This document shows positions 17,310 through 25,744 of a DNA stretch of 37,932 nt, in pieces. Numbering within the stretch: the stretch's first letter is position 1; the number at the start of each line of letters is the position of its first letter. The notes beneath the pieces were generated by a model. It did not search any database, was not told the origin of the DNA, and worked only from the letters and a program-made list of their open reading frames with translations. A program made the translations under genes and the position numbers. Source of the stretch: an uncultured Actinomycetes bacterium (lineage in GTDB: Bacteria > Actinomycetota > Actinomycetes > UBA12327); the NCBI GenBank assembly GCA_903920865.1, contig CAIXNN010000030.1, positions 1 to 37,932 of the forward strand, in the 5' to 3' direction.

Positions 17310-18823
17310 GACTGGCGAAGAGCAAATTCGACCAAGGTGCGCACGCCGTACCCAGTTCCGCCTTTGCCGGTGTACCCAAAGGGTGCGCCTTCATTAAAGG
17401 ATGGTCCCGCAATATCTAGGTGCACCCACTTGGTGTCTTCGGCAACAAATTCCTTAAGGAAAAGGCCTGCAGCCATCATTCCTCCGAACCGCTCCCCAGT
17501 GTTCTTCAAGTCAGCCACCGTCGAATCAAATGAAGCGCGAAGCTCAACGGGCAGCGGCATGGGCCACATGGATTCACCAGATGCGTTTGCGGCAGCAACA
17601 ACTGCTGTTCGCATGGCGTCGTCATTGCCCATGGCTGCCGCGTAACGAGTCCCCAGTGCGATCATCTGCGCACCGGTCAATGTTGCCACGTCAATGATCG
17701 TGTCATGGCCATCTTCGACAGCAAGTGCAAGTGCGTCAGCCAAAATCAATCGACCTTCAGCATCAGTGTTCATCACCTCAACGGTTTTTCCGCTGTACAT
17801 GGTCAGTACATCCGACGGTCGTTGCGCTGTTCCCGATGGCATGTTTTCCACCATCGCCAAATATCCGGTGACGTTGACCTTGGCCTTGATGTCGGCCAGA
17901 GCAAGAAGGGCCCCCAACACCGCAGCAGCCCCAGCCATATCGGACTTCATCGTTTCCATGGCCTGTGGTGGTTTCAAGGACAGGCCACCGGAGTCAAAGG
18001 TGACGCCTTTGCCCACAAAGGCGACAGTGGTCGTTGCTTGTGGGTGCTTGTAGGTGAGTTTGACAAGTCTTGGGGGATTGATCGAGCCTTGGCCCACGCC
18101 GATTAAACCGCCAAAGCCTTTGGCTTTTAACTGCTTCTCATCGAGAACTGAAACGGTGATGCCTGATTTTCTGCCCGCGCTGGCTGCGGCTTTTGCAAAG
18201 ATCACTGGCGAGAGGTGTGAGGGTGGTGTGTTGACCAGATCGCGCACCAGGTCCACGCGAGAAGCAATAGCCACAGCGCTTTTAGTCGAAGCTACAGCTG
18301 CCTTGTCTTTGGCTTTGCCGGTGATGATCACGATTGACTTGACGGAAGTTTTCGGTTGTTGTGAGCGGAAGGTCGTGAAGCGGTAGGCGCCCATGCTTGA
18401 GCCTTGTGCAACGGCCGCAATGGTTTCGGCATCATCGCTGGGGCTTACCACGGCGATGGAAGATGAATCACGGGTGGATTGAACGGCTGCGCCAGCAGCG
18501 CGACGCAAGATTTCTTCCGTTGCTTTTGCCTCACCGATTCCAACACCAATAATTGATATTGCTCCGACTCCGGTAATGCCTGGAATGGTGGTTACGGACT
18601 CGGCTTTGGCGCTAGCTCCGACAGCCTTAAAGGATGCTTCAAGTTGGGATTGAACGGCTTTGAGCTCGGCGGGAAGTCCCACGACAGCCACCGACCTGCC
18701 CTTTAGCCGTAGTCCAACAATGAGGACATCGAACTTCTCCTTCAATGCTGTGCGGTCACGCAATGTCACGGTGGGCACGTAATTTCCGATCTGTTGAATG
18801 TCTAGGTCCGGCCAGGGTCTCAT
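17306..18823 (-). CDS. pepA: Leucyl aminopeptidase (M17)
   Basis: A 505-residue M17 metallo-aminopeptidase that removes N-terminal residues from peptides in the cytosol. In this numbering the metal and catalytic residues fall at Lys272 and Asp277 (GKGVTFDSGGLSLK), Lys284, Asp295 and the NTDAEGRL box at 352-359 (Asp354, Glu356, Arg358). The N-terminal third is the less conserved hexamerisation domain. I chose the ATG at 18823 because the longer frame (to 18865) would run into the divergent gcvT start. Only 24 bases separate the two starts. TACTAG seven bases upstream is a weak -10 candidate. Confidence 0.93.
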   Translation of the reverse strand: MRPWPDLDIQQIGNYVPTVTLRDRTALKEKFDVLIVGLRLKGRSVAVVGLPAELKAVQSQLEASFKAVGASAKAESVTTIPGITGVGAISIIGVGIGEAKATEEILRRAAGAAVQSTRDSSSIAVVSPSDDAETIAAVAQGSSMGAYRFTTFRSQQPKTSVKSIVIITGKAKDKAAVASTKSAVAIASRVDLVRDLVNTPPSHLSPVIFAKAAASAGRKSGITVSVLDEKQLKAKGFGGLIGVGQGSINPPRLVKLTYKHPQATTTVAFVGKGVTFDSGGLSLKPPQAMETMKSDMAGAAAVLGALLALADIKAKVNVTGYLAMVENMPSGTAQRPSDVLTMYSGKTVEVMNTDAEGRLILADALALAVEDGHDTIIDVATLTGAQMIALGTRYAAAMGNDDAMRTAVVAAANASGESMWPMPLPVELRASFDSTVADLKNTGERFGGMMAAGLFLKEFVAEDTKWVHLDIAGPSFNEGAPFGYTGKGGTGYGVRTLVEFALRQS

Positions 18824-18834
18824 TCTCAGCCTAG

Positions 18835-18847
18835 TAGCGTCAGGGTT
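18835..18847 (+). promoter_or_regulatory. Putative -10 element, leaderless start of gcvT
   Basis: TAGCGT (18835-18840) plus seven bases leads to the gcvT ATG at 18848; there is no Shine-Dalgarno sequence. The same few bases lie immediately upstream of divergent pepA. Confidence 0.45.
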
Positions 18848-19948
18848 ATGGCCGGCGTTGATCAAACCCCTTTACATTCCCCCCTGCATCAAGCGCACGA
18901 AAAACTGGGGGCCAAGTGGTCCGATTTTGGCGGCTGGTTGATGCCTTTGGAATACGCCGGTGGGGGAGTTACTCGTGAACATCGGGCCGTTCGGGAAAGC
19001 GTGGGGATTTTTGATGTTTCGCACCTTGGCACCGCGCAGGTATCTGGCCCAGGGGCGGTTGCCGCTGTTGATGCGGTTCTGACGAACTCACTGGAGCGCA
19101 TTGGCGCTGGCCAAGCCCAGTACACCCTGTTGTGCAACGAGCACGGTGGAGTTATTGACGACATCATTGTGTACCGAGTCAGTGATGATGAGCTCATCGT
19201 TATTCCCAATGCATCCAACTGCACCACAGTTTTGGACGTGTTGCGCAAAAGCCTTCCCGAAACCATCGCCATTGAAAATCTTCATACTCAAACTGCCATC
19301 ATCGCTGTGCAAGGTCCGGACTCGGCCAAGGTGCTTGAGAATTTGAATCTGCCTTCGCAGATGGATTACATGAGTTTTGTTAGTTCTACTTTCAACGGGG
19401 CGGACATCACTGTTTGTCGCACCGGTTACTCGGGTGAGCATGGTTATGAATTGGCTATCGGCGCCGAGCATGCGATGGCTCTATGGGATGGGATTTTGGC
19501 TGGACCAGTTGATGTGCTGCCGTGTGGTTTGGCAGCCCGGGACACGTTGCGCACTGAGATGGGTTATCCCTTGCATGGCCAAGACCTTTCACCCACCATC
19601 AGCGCTATTGAAGGTGGAGTTGGCTGGGCTGTGGGGTGGAATAAGCCTCAGTTTCATGGGCGGGAGGCCTTGTTAGAGCAGCATGCGAGCGGTCCGGCTC
19701 GCAAGATCGTGGGTTTGCTGGCCAATGAGCGTGGCATCCCACGCCACGACATGGTGGTCAAGGCCCTTGATGGGTCGCAGGTTGGCATTGTGACCAGCGG
19801 AACGTTCTCTCCAACGCTGCAGATTGGCATTGCACTGGCTTTGGTCAATGCAGATGTCAGCGGTGAAGTGGTGATCGATGTTCGTGGTCGGGATTTGCGT
19901 TGCACGGTTGTCAAGCCGCCATTTGTGCAAGCATCGCCAAAGAACTAA
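18848..19948 (+). CDS. gcvT: Glycine cleavage system T protein (aminomethyltransferase)
   Basis: A 366-residue tetrahydrofolate-dependent aminomethyltransferase that releases ammonia from aminomethyl-lipoyl H protein and forms 5,10-methylene-THF. Order: LHQAHEKLGAKWSDFGGW at the N-terminus, VGIFDVSHLG, QYTLLCNEHGGVIDD with the expected catalytic Asp, the folate-region CRTGYSGEHGYELAI, LAARDTLRTEMGYPLHG, and the C-terminal barrel SGTFSPTLQIGIALA. gcvH and gcvP are not in the window. The stop is 11 bases from the stop of the convergent ECF operon. Confidence 0.96.
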   Translation: MAGVDQTPLHSPLHQAHEKLGAKWSDFGGWLMPLEYAGGGVTREHRAVRESVGIFDVSHLGTAQVSGPGAVAAVDAVLTNSLERIGAGQAQYTLLCNEHGGVIDDIIVYRVSDDELIVIPNASNCTTVLDVLRKSLPETIAIENLHTQTAIIAVQGPDSAKVLENLNLPSQMDYMSFVSSTFNGADITVCRTGYSGEHGYELAIGAEHAMALWDGILAGPVDVLPCGLAARDTLRTEMGYPLHGQDLSPTISAIEGGVGWAVGWNKPQFHGREALLEQHASGPARKIVGLLANERGIPRHDMVVKALDGSQVGIVTSGTFSPTLQIGIALALVNADVSGEVVIDVRGRDLRCTVVKPPFVQASPKN

Positions 19949-19959
19949 GTGCGCTAGAG

Positions 19960-20814
19960 CTAGCTTTCTACAAAGTGAGCTTTTCGTCCCGCGCGATCTA
20001 AGGCAGCAAGGATCGGCTGACCGGCAACCAGTACCAAAATCACAGTTCCGATTCCACGGGTGAGGTCCCATCCAAGCGATGTGGTGATGTGGAACGTGAT
20101 GAAGTGGTGAAGGTTTACTGATGTTGGCGCACCTGGAACAAAAGCCAGGGGATTGCTTGCTTGGTTGTCGGATCCAAAAGTCCAGGGCCAAAAGGACAGA
20201 TTCATGACTAGGCCAAAAAGTAAGGAACTGATAAATCCGTAAAGGGCTAGCACCCACAATCGCGATCGATGAGTCACATGCGGTAACAGGCCAGCTCCCA
20301 TGCCAACCCAGGCTGCAGCAAACATTTGGAAGGGCAGCCACGGTCCGGCTCCACCGGTCAGAAATGCCGAAGTGAGCATCGTGATAGCCCCCAGTACGAA
20401 GCCAAATCCAGCGCCAAAGGCGTAACCACCAAGTACCAGCACGACAAACAGTGGTTGAAACCCGGTGATCCCACCGCCGAGCGGGCGAAGCGCGGTTCCG
20501 ATCGCGGCCAAAACCCCAAGCATGGCAATAGCTTTGGCATCAAGGCCACGGTCGGAGATTTCGGCGGCAATGACGGCGATCAAAAATGGCACGATGAGGG
20601 CGAAAACCCACGGCGCATCTGCGGAATGATCAATGCTTGAGCCTTCACTGATGAGCAATGGCCAACAAAAGGCGATCAGGCCGATTGCGCTTACCGCTCC
20701 CAACACCACACGCGAGCGAGAGCCAATAGGTATTGCCGCAAAGGCACGCCAGACCACTCTGGACGTGGCCTCTTCTGAGACTGCTGACCTGCTTACTGAG
20801 TTAGCAGTACTCAT
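19960..20814 (-). CDS. ECF transporter S component, probably cobalamin-specific (CbrT-like)
   Basis: A 284-residue membrane protein, last gene of the riboswitch operon. After a 40-residue hydrophilic N-terminus it has helices near 37-56, 68-88, 94-108 and 117-140. A conserved-looking block GGGITGFQPLFVVLVLGGYAFG and GAGPWLPFQMFAAAWVGMGAGL follows, then a loop rich in Trp/Phe (LSFWPWTFG) and two more helices. This is the pattern of actinobacterial S components that bind the vitamin. Cobalamin specificity is inferred from the riboswitch upstream, not from binding residues. The ATG overlaps the stop of the ATPase gene, and the gene converges on gcvT. Confidence 0.8.
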   Translation of the reverse strand: MSTANSVSRSAVSEEATSRVVWRAFAAIPIGSRSRVVLGAVSAIGLIAFCWPLLISEGSSIDHSADAPWVFALIVPFLIAVIAAEISDRGLDAKAIAMLGVLAAIGTALRPLGGGITGFQPLFVVLVLGGYAFGAGFGFVLGAITMLTSAFLTGGAGPWLPFQMFAAAWVGMGAGLLPHVTHRSRLWVLALYGFISSLLFGLVMNLSFWPWTFGSDNQASNPLAFVPGAPTSVNLHHFITFHITTSLGWDLTRGIGTVILVLVAGQPILAALDRAGRKAHFVES

Positions 20815-22442
20815 AGCGGCTCACGCAGGGACAGCATCGCCGCTTTGACGTCAGAGACAGTAAGTAGCGGCAGCGGTGAAAGTGCTTTGGCAATTTGCGG
20901 TGCAAACATCGGGGATGAGGTGATGATCTCACGGGTGGGACCATCAGCGACTACTTCGCCATCAGCAAGCACAATCGTTCTGGTAGCAAGCTCTGCAGCC
21001 AGTTCAACATCGTGCGTTGCCAAGACGATGGTTCGACCGCGCTTGGCCGCCTTGACCAACACCTCAATCAGGTGAGATTTGGTTTCGTAGTCAAGGCCGC
21101 GGGTTGGTTCATCGAGAAGTAAGACTGAAGGATCTGGGGCTAAGACCACGGCAAGGGCTAGGGCTAGCCGGCTCCCTTCAGAGAGATCGCCTGGGTGAGT
21201 GCTGGGTTTAATCCACGGTGCGATCTGGGACAACATGGCAGCTGTTGTTCCCGGCGTCAGCGCAGCGTCCTTGTCCGTCTGGCGACATTCAAGGTCAACG
21301 GACTCGGCGTAAAGCAAATCGCCGGCTTGCTGCGGGACTAAACCAATGTGTCGGACCAGAGCCTGCGGTGTCAGCGTCGCGGGATTGTCCCCTTGAACCT
21401 TCACCGATCCTCTAAATGGAACACGCAGTCCGACCATCGTGGACAGCAGCGTTGATTTGCCTGCCCCATTGCGACCCATGACGGCAATAATTTCTCCTTC
21501 ATGCAGGTCAAGGCAGATGGAGTGAAGCACTTCACGTCGGCCGTAGCTGACCCGGACGTCCTTCACGTGCACAACGACGGCGGTGTTTGATTTCGTGATG
21601 TGCTCAGAATCCATACTCACGCTCGCATGGGTCAATTGTTCGCGCAGTACGTCAGCGCTACGGCGAGCATCACGAACCGACAGTGGCGTGTTTGACCAGT
21701 TCGCGGCCCGTGCAAGTTCAACCACCGGTGGAGCAACCGGAGATTGCCGCATGATCGTGGCCGGCTCGCCAACAATTAACGGAGCACCCTCACCTGGCAC
21801 CAAGATGACTCTGTCCGCATATTGCACAACCCGTTCAAGGCGATGTTCGGCCAGCACAACGGTTAAGCCCAGGTCGTGCACAAGGCGCTGCAAACTGGCT
21901 AGAACCTCATCAGCTGCTGCCGGATCAAGGGCTGAGGTGGGCTCATCAAGGACCAGAATCTTTGGATGAGTGGTCAGTGCCGAGCCGATGGCAACGCGTT
22001 GCGCTTCGCCACCGGAGAGGGATCGCAAAGCCCTACGGCGCAGCGCAGTCAGACCCAAGAGATCCAAGGTTTCCTCAACTCGACGACGCATCACATCCGG
22101 AGCAACCCCCATGGATTCCATCGCGTAGGCAAGTTCGTCTTCAACGGTGTCGGTAACAAAGCCAGCCGCGGGATCTTGTCCTACAAAACCCACTAGGTCA
22201 GCGAGTTCTCGTGGTGGGTGCGTTGCCGTTGATCGACCGTGAACCTCAATGCTTCCTTGGACGGTTCCGCCACTGAAGTGTGGAACCAAGCCGTTGATTA
22301 AACGAAGTAACGTGGTCTTTCCTGCACCGCTGGGACCAACAACCAGACACAGTTCGCCGTCCGGAATTGTCAAACTCACGTGAGCTAGGACCGGGTCAGT
22401 TTGTTCAGGGTAGGTCACTGAAACGTCACGAAACACAATCAT
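20811..22442 (-). CDS. ECF transporter energising module: fused tandem ABC ATPase (EcfA-EcfA')
   Basis: A 543-residue cytoplasmic protein with two ABC ATPase domains in one chain, replacing separate EcfA1/EcfA2. Domain 1: Walker A GPSGAGKTT (36-44), Q-loop VGQDPAAGF, signature LSGGEAQRV (142-150), Walker B LVLDEP (163-168), switch His in LAEH. Domain 2: Walker A GRNGAGKST (323-331), Q-loop PQQAGDLLY, a divergent signature LSEGSRLAL (420-428), Walker B LLLDEP (441-446), switch ATHD. A linker of about 45 residues joins them. The start at 22442 is chosen because it gives the ATGA overlap with cbiQ-like; the longer frame would lie inside that gene. Confidence 0.92.
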   Translation of the reverse strand: MIVFRDVSVTYPEQTDPVLAHVSLTIPDGELCLVVGPSGAGKTTLLRLINGLVPHFSGGTVQGSIEVHGRSTATHPPRELADLVGFVGQDPAAGFVTDTVEDELAYAMESMGVAPDVMRRRVEETLDLLGLTALRRRALRSLSGGEAQRVAIGSALTTHPKILVLDEPTSALDPAAADEVLASLQRLVHDLGLTVVLAEHRLERVVQYADRVILVPGEGAPLIVGEPATIMRQSPVAPPVVELARAANWSNTPLSVRDARRSADVLREQLTHASVSMDSEHITKSNTAVVVHVKDVRVSYGRREVLHSICLDLHEGEIIAVMGRNGAGKSTLLSTMVGLRVPFRGSVKVQGDNPATLTPQALVRHIGLVPQQAGDLLYAESVDLECRQTDKDAALTPGTTAAMLSQIAPWIKPSTHPGDLSEGSRLALALAVVLAPDPSVLLLDEPTRGLDYETKSHLIEVLVKAAKRGRTIVLATHDVELAAELATRTIVLADGEVVADGPTREIITSSPMFAPQIAKALSPLPLLTVSDVKAAMLSLREPL

Positions 22443-23545
22443 GCGTTCACCGAACTTTCTTCCCGCATAGGCATTGATTGATCGCTGGGGATCGGAGGTG
22501 TCATAAGCGCTGCAATGGTGGCAACGGCAAGGCCTGCCACGACGAGCAATGGCAATGGCGGCCAACTCAGGGGATTAAAGCTGGGTTCGAGTGCGCTGGC
22601 GTTGTGAGCTAAGACCCACCACAGGCTGCCGGCTGCTAACCAACCACTAATGCTCACTGACCATTCGGGGATGGCCCATACGTCGGGGCGGTAGCGCGAT
22701 CGGGCAGTGCGCTGTCCGCTCAGAATCAGTGAGCCAACGCCAGTGGCCAATCCAACGATGAGCATGGTCGGGGCGACCCAGCTCGTTGAGTTTCCTGTCA
22801 AGAAGCCATAGATACCTAAAACCAGTGCCACCAACGCGGTGACAACTAAAAGATTTGTCACCCGGCGAATCTTGCGGTCAATGCCGGCTGTTCGCCCGTA
22901 ACCGCGAGAGTCCATGGCGGCTGCAAGGTCCAATGAGCGGCGAAGTGAACCATCAAGGACCGGACCGATCAGTCCAATGACATCTGATGGGCCTGAAATC
23001 GAACGTCCGCGCAAGTGTCGAGCCTCACGAACGCGCGCAATGTCAGAAATCAAAGTGGGAACCAAACTCATCGCCACCACGATGGCTACACCTAGTTCAT
23101 AAACCGCGCTGGGGACAGATTTGAGCAAGCGCAACGGTGAGCTAAGCGCATTGGCGGCACCAATACACACAATGATCGTGCCCAACCTCATGCCATCGAA
23201 GAGTGCGGATAGCAATTGCTCGATGGTGATCGATCCACCGATGCGAATCCCAGGTGCCCAATCGGGAACCGGAAGTTGCGGCAGGGAAAAGAGTTCGTGC
23301 GTACCCAGGGGCAGGCCAACCAAGAGGCCGAAGATCACGCGAATGCTCACCACGATTGCCGCGAGCACTAAAGCCGATGAGTAGGCCCGAGCCCATGGAG
23401 CGTGCTGCGCGCGAAAAGCCACAATCAGTGCAGTGATGGCGATGATCACAAGCAAGATCAACGGATTTGACGTGCGCGATGCTGCCGCTGCCAGCCCAAG
23501 GGCCCACATCCACCACGCTCCGGCGTGAAGCAGTCGCGCACTCAT
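22439..23545 (-). CDS. ECF transporter T component (CbiQ/EcfT-like)
   Basis: A 368-residue integral membrane protein that couples the ATPases to the S component. Helices cover the N-terminal 80 residues and about 123-165. The two coupling-helix signatures of EcfT are visible: ARHLRG (175-180) and AMDSRG (210-215), which would sit in the grooves of the two ATPase domains. A C-terminal membrane domain (about 230-350, including WLAAGSLWWVL and LPLLVVAGLAVATIAALM) extends beyond a minimal EcfT. Both ends overlap their neighbours by ATGA, so the five operon genes are translationally coupled. Confidence 0.9.
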   Translation of the reverse strand: MSARLLHAGAWWMWALGLAAAASRTSNPLILLVIIAITALIVAFRAQHAPWARAYSSALVLAAIVVSIRVIFGLLVGLPLGTHELFSLPQLPVPDWAPGIRIGGSITIEQLLSALFDGMRLGTIIVCIGAANALSSPLRLLKSVPSAVYELGVAIVVAMSLVPTLISDIARVREARHLRGRSISGPSDVIGLIGPVLDGSLRRSLDLAAAMDSRGYGRTAGIDRKIRRVTNLLVVTALVALVLGIYGFLTGNSTSWVAPTMLIVGLATGVGSLILSGQRTARSRYRPDVWAIPEWSVSISGWLAAGSLWWVLAHNASALEPSFNPLSWPPLPLLVVAGLAVATIAALMTPPIPSDQSMPMREESSVNA

Positions 23546-24342
23546 GCGTTGCGCCGTCGGATGAGCACAGCTGAACCGCCAATGGCAAAGACAACGAGAA
23601 GTACTGCCACGGTCTTGACCGGTGAGGTTGTCGATGGCGCAGAACGTGCAACTGAAACCGGTGTGCTGCGCGGTTGAGGTGCAGGCTTTGGTGCCGACTG
23701 GTCCTTCTTGGTCTGACTGCCTGCTGGTCCAATCGTTGGGGCGGCAGTTGGCCTTCTCGATTGTGGTTGCGCTGACGAAGTTGTTGGGTTAACTGCGGGA
23801 TTAACTCTTTGAGCTGGCTCTGCCTGTGTGGGGGAGATGTTGACCCCGCATTCATTCTTCGGGTAACCATTGATGCCACAAATAAAGCCGATGCTTGAGG
23901 CTCGGTACGTGGCATTGGCGGCATTAAATAACGACAACGCCCGGCTACCTGGCGCAGTCACCAAGCAGAACTGATCTATTGCCGGTGGCTGTTCGCCAGT
24001 GGGGGCATCGGCGGTTGTTCCGTAATCAATAACAAAGCCGACTCTGTTTTTCCCCACTTGCGCGGGCACACCTTGGCAGATACTCGAAAAACCAGCTGTA
24101 GCTCTTGGCGGAGTATTTGAAGAGGTTGCTCCTTGTGAGATGGAAAAGCGCCAGCCTTGGACACTGCCATCTGCAGGTCGGTAGGTTCCGGCCCCTTCGT
24201 TCGCGAAAGTCCATTGTTCAGCGGCGTTTGCGTGCCAAAAGGACCAGTAGCGAAACGAACTTGCCTGCGCAGGAGTGATAACGCTCATGCAGGTGATGCT
24301 CACCAGCAAAGCGATCAGAGCCAAGCGCCAGCGATTAGTCAT
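23542..24342 (-). CDS. SCO2322-like secreted, C-terminally anchored protein; possible transcobalamin beta-domain analogue
   Basis: A 266-residue protein with a signal peptide (about 1-27, cleavage near AQA|SS), a globular domain (28-170), a Pro/Ser/Thr-rich stalk (170-238), a membrane helix (about 241-261) and RRRNA at the end. The domain begins FRYWSFW (30-36) and contains NEGAGTYRPADG (48-59), WRFSIS, and a Cys pair candidate in GFICGINGYPKNECG (Cys155, Cys165); Cys89 and Cys126 may form another. It resembles the actinobacterial SCO2322 family, whose function is unproven. From memory the YW-x-F...G-x(3)-YxPxDG pattern recalls the C-terminus of transcobalamin and intrinsic factor. Its position behind a B12 riboswitch and before an ECF transporter supports a role in binding cobalamin outside the cell. 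Confidence 0.75.
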   Translation of the reverse strand: MTNRWRLALIALLVSITCMSVITPAQASSFRYWSFWHANAAEQWTFANEGAGTYRPADGSVQGWRFSISQGATSSNTPPRATAGFSSICQGVPAQVGKNRVGFVIDYGTTADAPTGEQPPAIDQFCLVTAPGSRALSLFNAANATYRASSIGFICGINGYPKNECGVNISPTQAEPAQRVNPAVNPTTSSAQPQSRRPTAAPTIGPAGSQTKKDQSAPKPAPQPRSTPVSVARSAPSTTSPVKTVAVLLVVFAIGGSAVLIRRRNA

Positions 24343-25661
24343 GGCTTTTGTGCCACCGGCGCGGTTGACAGTGAAAGAAAGAAGATGCCTAGCGCGAGCA
24401 GAAGTAGGGCTAGCGAAAATGTTGTTCGCACCGAATTGCTTGGCCCGGACTGAGCTAGTTCTGGCGCTGAGCTGCCCGAGACTCCTTTTTCATCGCCTTG
24501 ACCTGAGTAGGCGATGGGTCCAAGACTGACGGTGTTCAGCGTTTTCGCCAAACGGTCCAGCAACGCCGTGCTGTCCAGGCCACCGGTGGCCTCTAAAGCG
24601 CGAAGTGACCCCTCGGAACTCTTTGCGGCCAGGGCTGGTTGGGCGGCTTGGTTGGCCAAGATCAATTCAGCAAGCACGCCAGGTCGATCGTTGCCATCGG
24701 AATCTTTGACAGTGGTGTTCACGCTGTCGGCAAGGGCGGCGATCGCGGTGGTGATAGCGGCTTGTCCATGACCTGATGCTGCAAGCGCCAAAACTGCCAC
24801 GCGAGTATTAGTCCAATCGGTTTGACCGGGGGTGTACTCGCTAGCCAGAGTGCCGTTGTTGGCGGCAAGTTTGGTCACAAGCCATTGCGCTCCAGCCGAT
24901 ATGCGGTCGGCAGTTGTTGGTGAGGCATCGGGACAAGCAAAGTTGGTTTGGTCGTTATCGCTTGAGGGCTTGCCAATGGGCACCCCAACATCGCTTAAGC
25001 CTAAGAGGCCTTGAACGCTGGCGAAGTCACTACCAAAAGCTTCATCACTGGTTAAGTAGACAAAGCCCCCTTGCTCGACTGCGGTTGCTGAGCAATCAAT
25101 TTGAAATGCGTTGAGCCCATCGCGCAGCGACTTGCCGGCTTGGGTGAAAGCACCAAGAGATCCGCCCGAGGTGCTGACCGCAACGGCAGTTAGACCCGTG
25201 GAGGATGCGTCGCTGGCTTGTCCTTGGTAGTAGGGCATGCCGCCATCATCATTTTGGATCGTGCGCAAGTAGGCCAAGCCATCGTTTGCGCTAGCGCTTT
25301 GTTTGATGGCACTTAAAGCGGTAACAGCTAGTGCGGTGCTGTTGGAATCTGGACCGCTGTAGTTGGCCGCATCAGTAGCTGGGCATGGCACTGCAGTGTC
25401 GGCGCGGTAGGCCTGCCAACTTCCGTTAGCGCATTGCTGGTCAATGAGCCATTGCACAGCTGAAGCAGGTGGAGTTTGATCCATAGCAACGTAAGCCAAG
25501 ATGGCTTCGCTCTGACGGAAAACTCCGTCGTAGGTGGGGTCTTGAGAGCCGAAGAGTCCATCGGGTAGTTCAGGGGCGGCCGCGTGAGCCACCAGTGGGA
25601 GAGACAAGAGCATGGCAATCGCGATGCAGATTGAACTAACCGCTGCGCCTAGTGGTTTCAT
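24339..25661 (-). CDS. Secreted membrane-anchored alpha/alpha-barrel repeat protein (prenyltransferase/squalene oxidase-like repeats); probable surface B12-binding protein
   Basis: A 440-residue protein, first gene after the cobalamin riboswitch. It has a signal peptide (1-27, ending AHA) and a repeat domain (about 40-375). A short linker, a membrane helix (about 414-431) and a tiny tail follow. Four repeats each contain a turn of the type Gln/Asn-rich-GG/NG-aromatic-Tyr (75-85, 136-145, 195-203, 267-276). Each turn is followed by a helix opening like D-x-x-S/T-T-x-LAVxAL (105-116, 151-162, 211-222, 282-293). Cys77/Cys93 and Cys190/Cys243 could form disulfides. The fold prediction, an alpha6/alpha6 barrel, is the one found in squalene cyclases and in the large domain of transcobalamin/intrinsic factor. 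Catalytic Asp-rich cyclase motifs are absent, so a binding role is more likely. AAAGGG precedes the ATG. Confidence 0.78.
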   Translation of the reverse strand: MKPLGAAVSSICIAIAMLLSLPLVAHAAAPELPDGLFGSQDPTYDGVFRQSEAILAYVAMDQTPPASAVQWLIDQQCANGSWQAYRADTAVPCPATDAANYSGPDSNSTALAVTALSAIKQSASANDGLAYLRTIQNDDGGMPYYQGQASDASSTGLTAVAVSTSGGSLGAFTQAGKSLRDGLNAFQIDCSATAVEQGGFVYLTSDEAFGSDFASVQGLLGLSDVGVPIGKPSSDNDQTNFACPDASPTTADRISAGAQWLVTKLAANNGTLASEYTPGQTDWTNTRVAVLALAASGHGQAAITTAIAALADSVNTTVKDSDGNDRPGVLAELILANQAAQPALAAKSSEGSLRALEATGGLDSTALLDRLAKTLNTVSLGPIAYSGQGDEKGVSGSSAPELAQSGPSNSVRTTFSLALLLLALGIFFLSLSTAPVAQKP

Positions 25662-25714
25662 CTGAACCCTTTACTCATGTAGTAGCAGGTCCGTCGCGCT
25701 AGACGATGTTGAAA

Positions 25715-25744
25715 GCCCTCGGTTTGCAAACGCAAACAGAGGGC
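25715..25744 (-). terminator. Terminator-like hairpin of the cobalamin riboswitch
   Basis: GCCCTC-T-GTTTGC-GTTT-GCAAAC-C-GAGGGC folds into a 13-position stem with one mismatch and a four-base loop, followed by TTTC. The U-tract is short, so attenuation may rely on other factors or act partly on translation. Confidence 0.6.

Noticed and set aside
18824-18865. N-terminal extension of pepA to 18865
   Set aside because: It would overlap the gcvT start and adds 14 residues not typical of M17 enzymes; the ATG at 18823 is adequate.
19673-20341. 222-codon minus-strand frame spanning the gcvT/S-component junction
   Set aside because: It overlaps two conserved genes in different frames and has no start signal.
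23142-23924. Long open frame of 260 codons antisense to the T component and SCO2322-like gene
   Set aside because: It is on the same strand but in another frame across two well-supported genes, with an unnatural basic composition; it is a shadow.
24339-25661. Reading the first operon gene as a true squalene/terpene cyclase
   Set aside because: It is secreted and anchored, lacks Asp-rich catalytic motifs, and lies behind a B12 riboswitch with a transporter.
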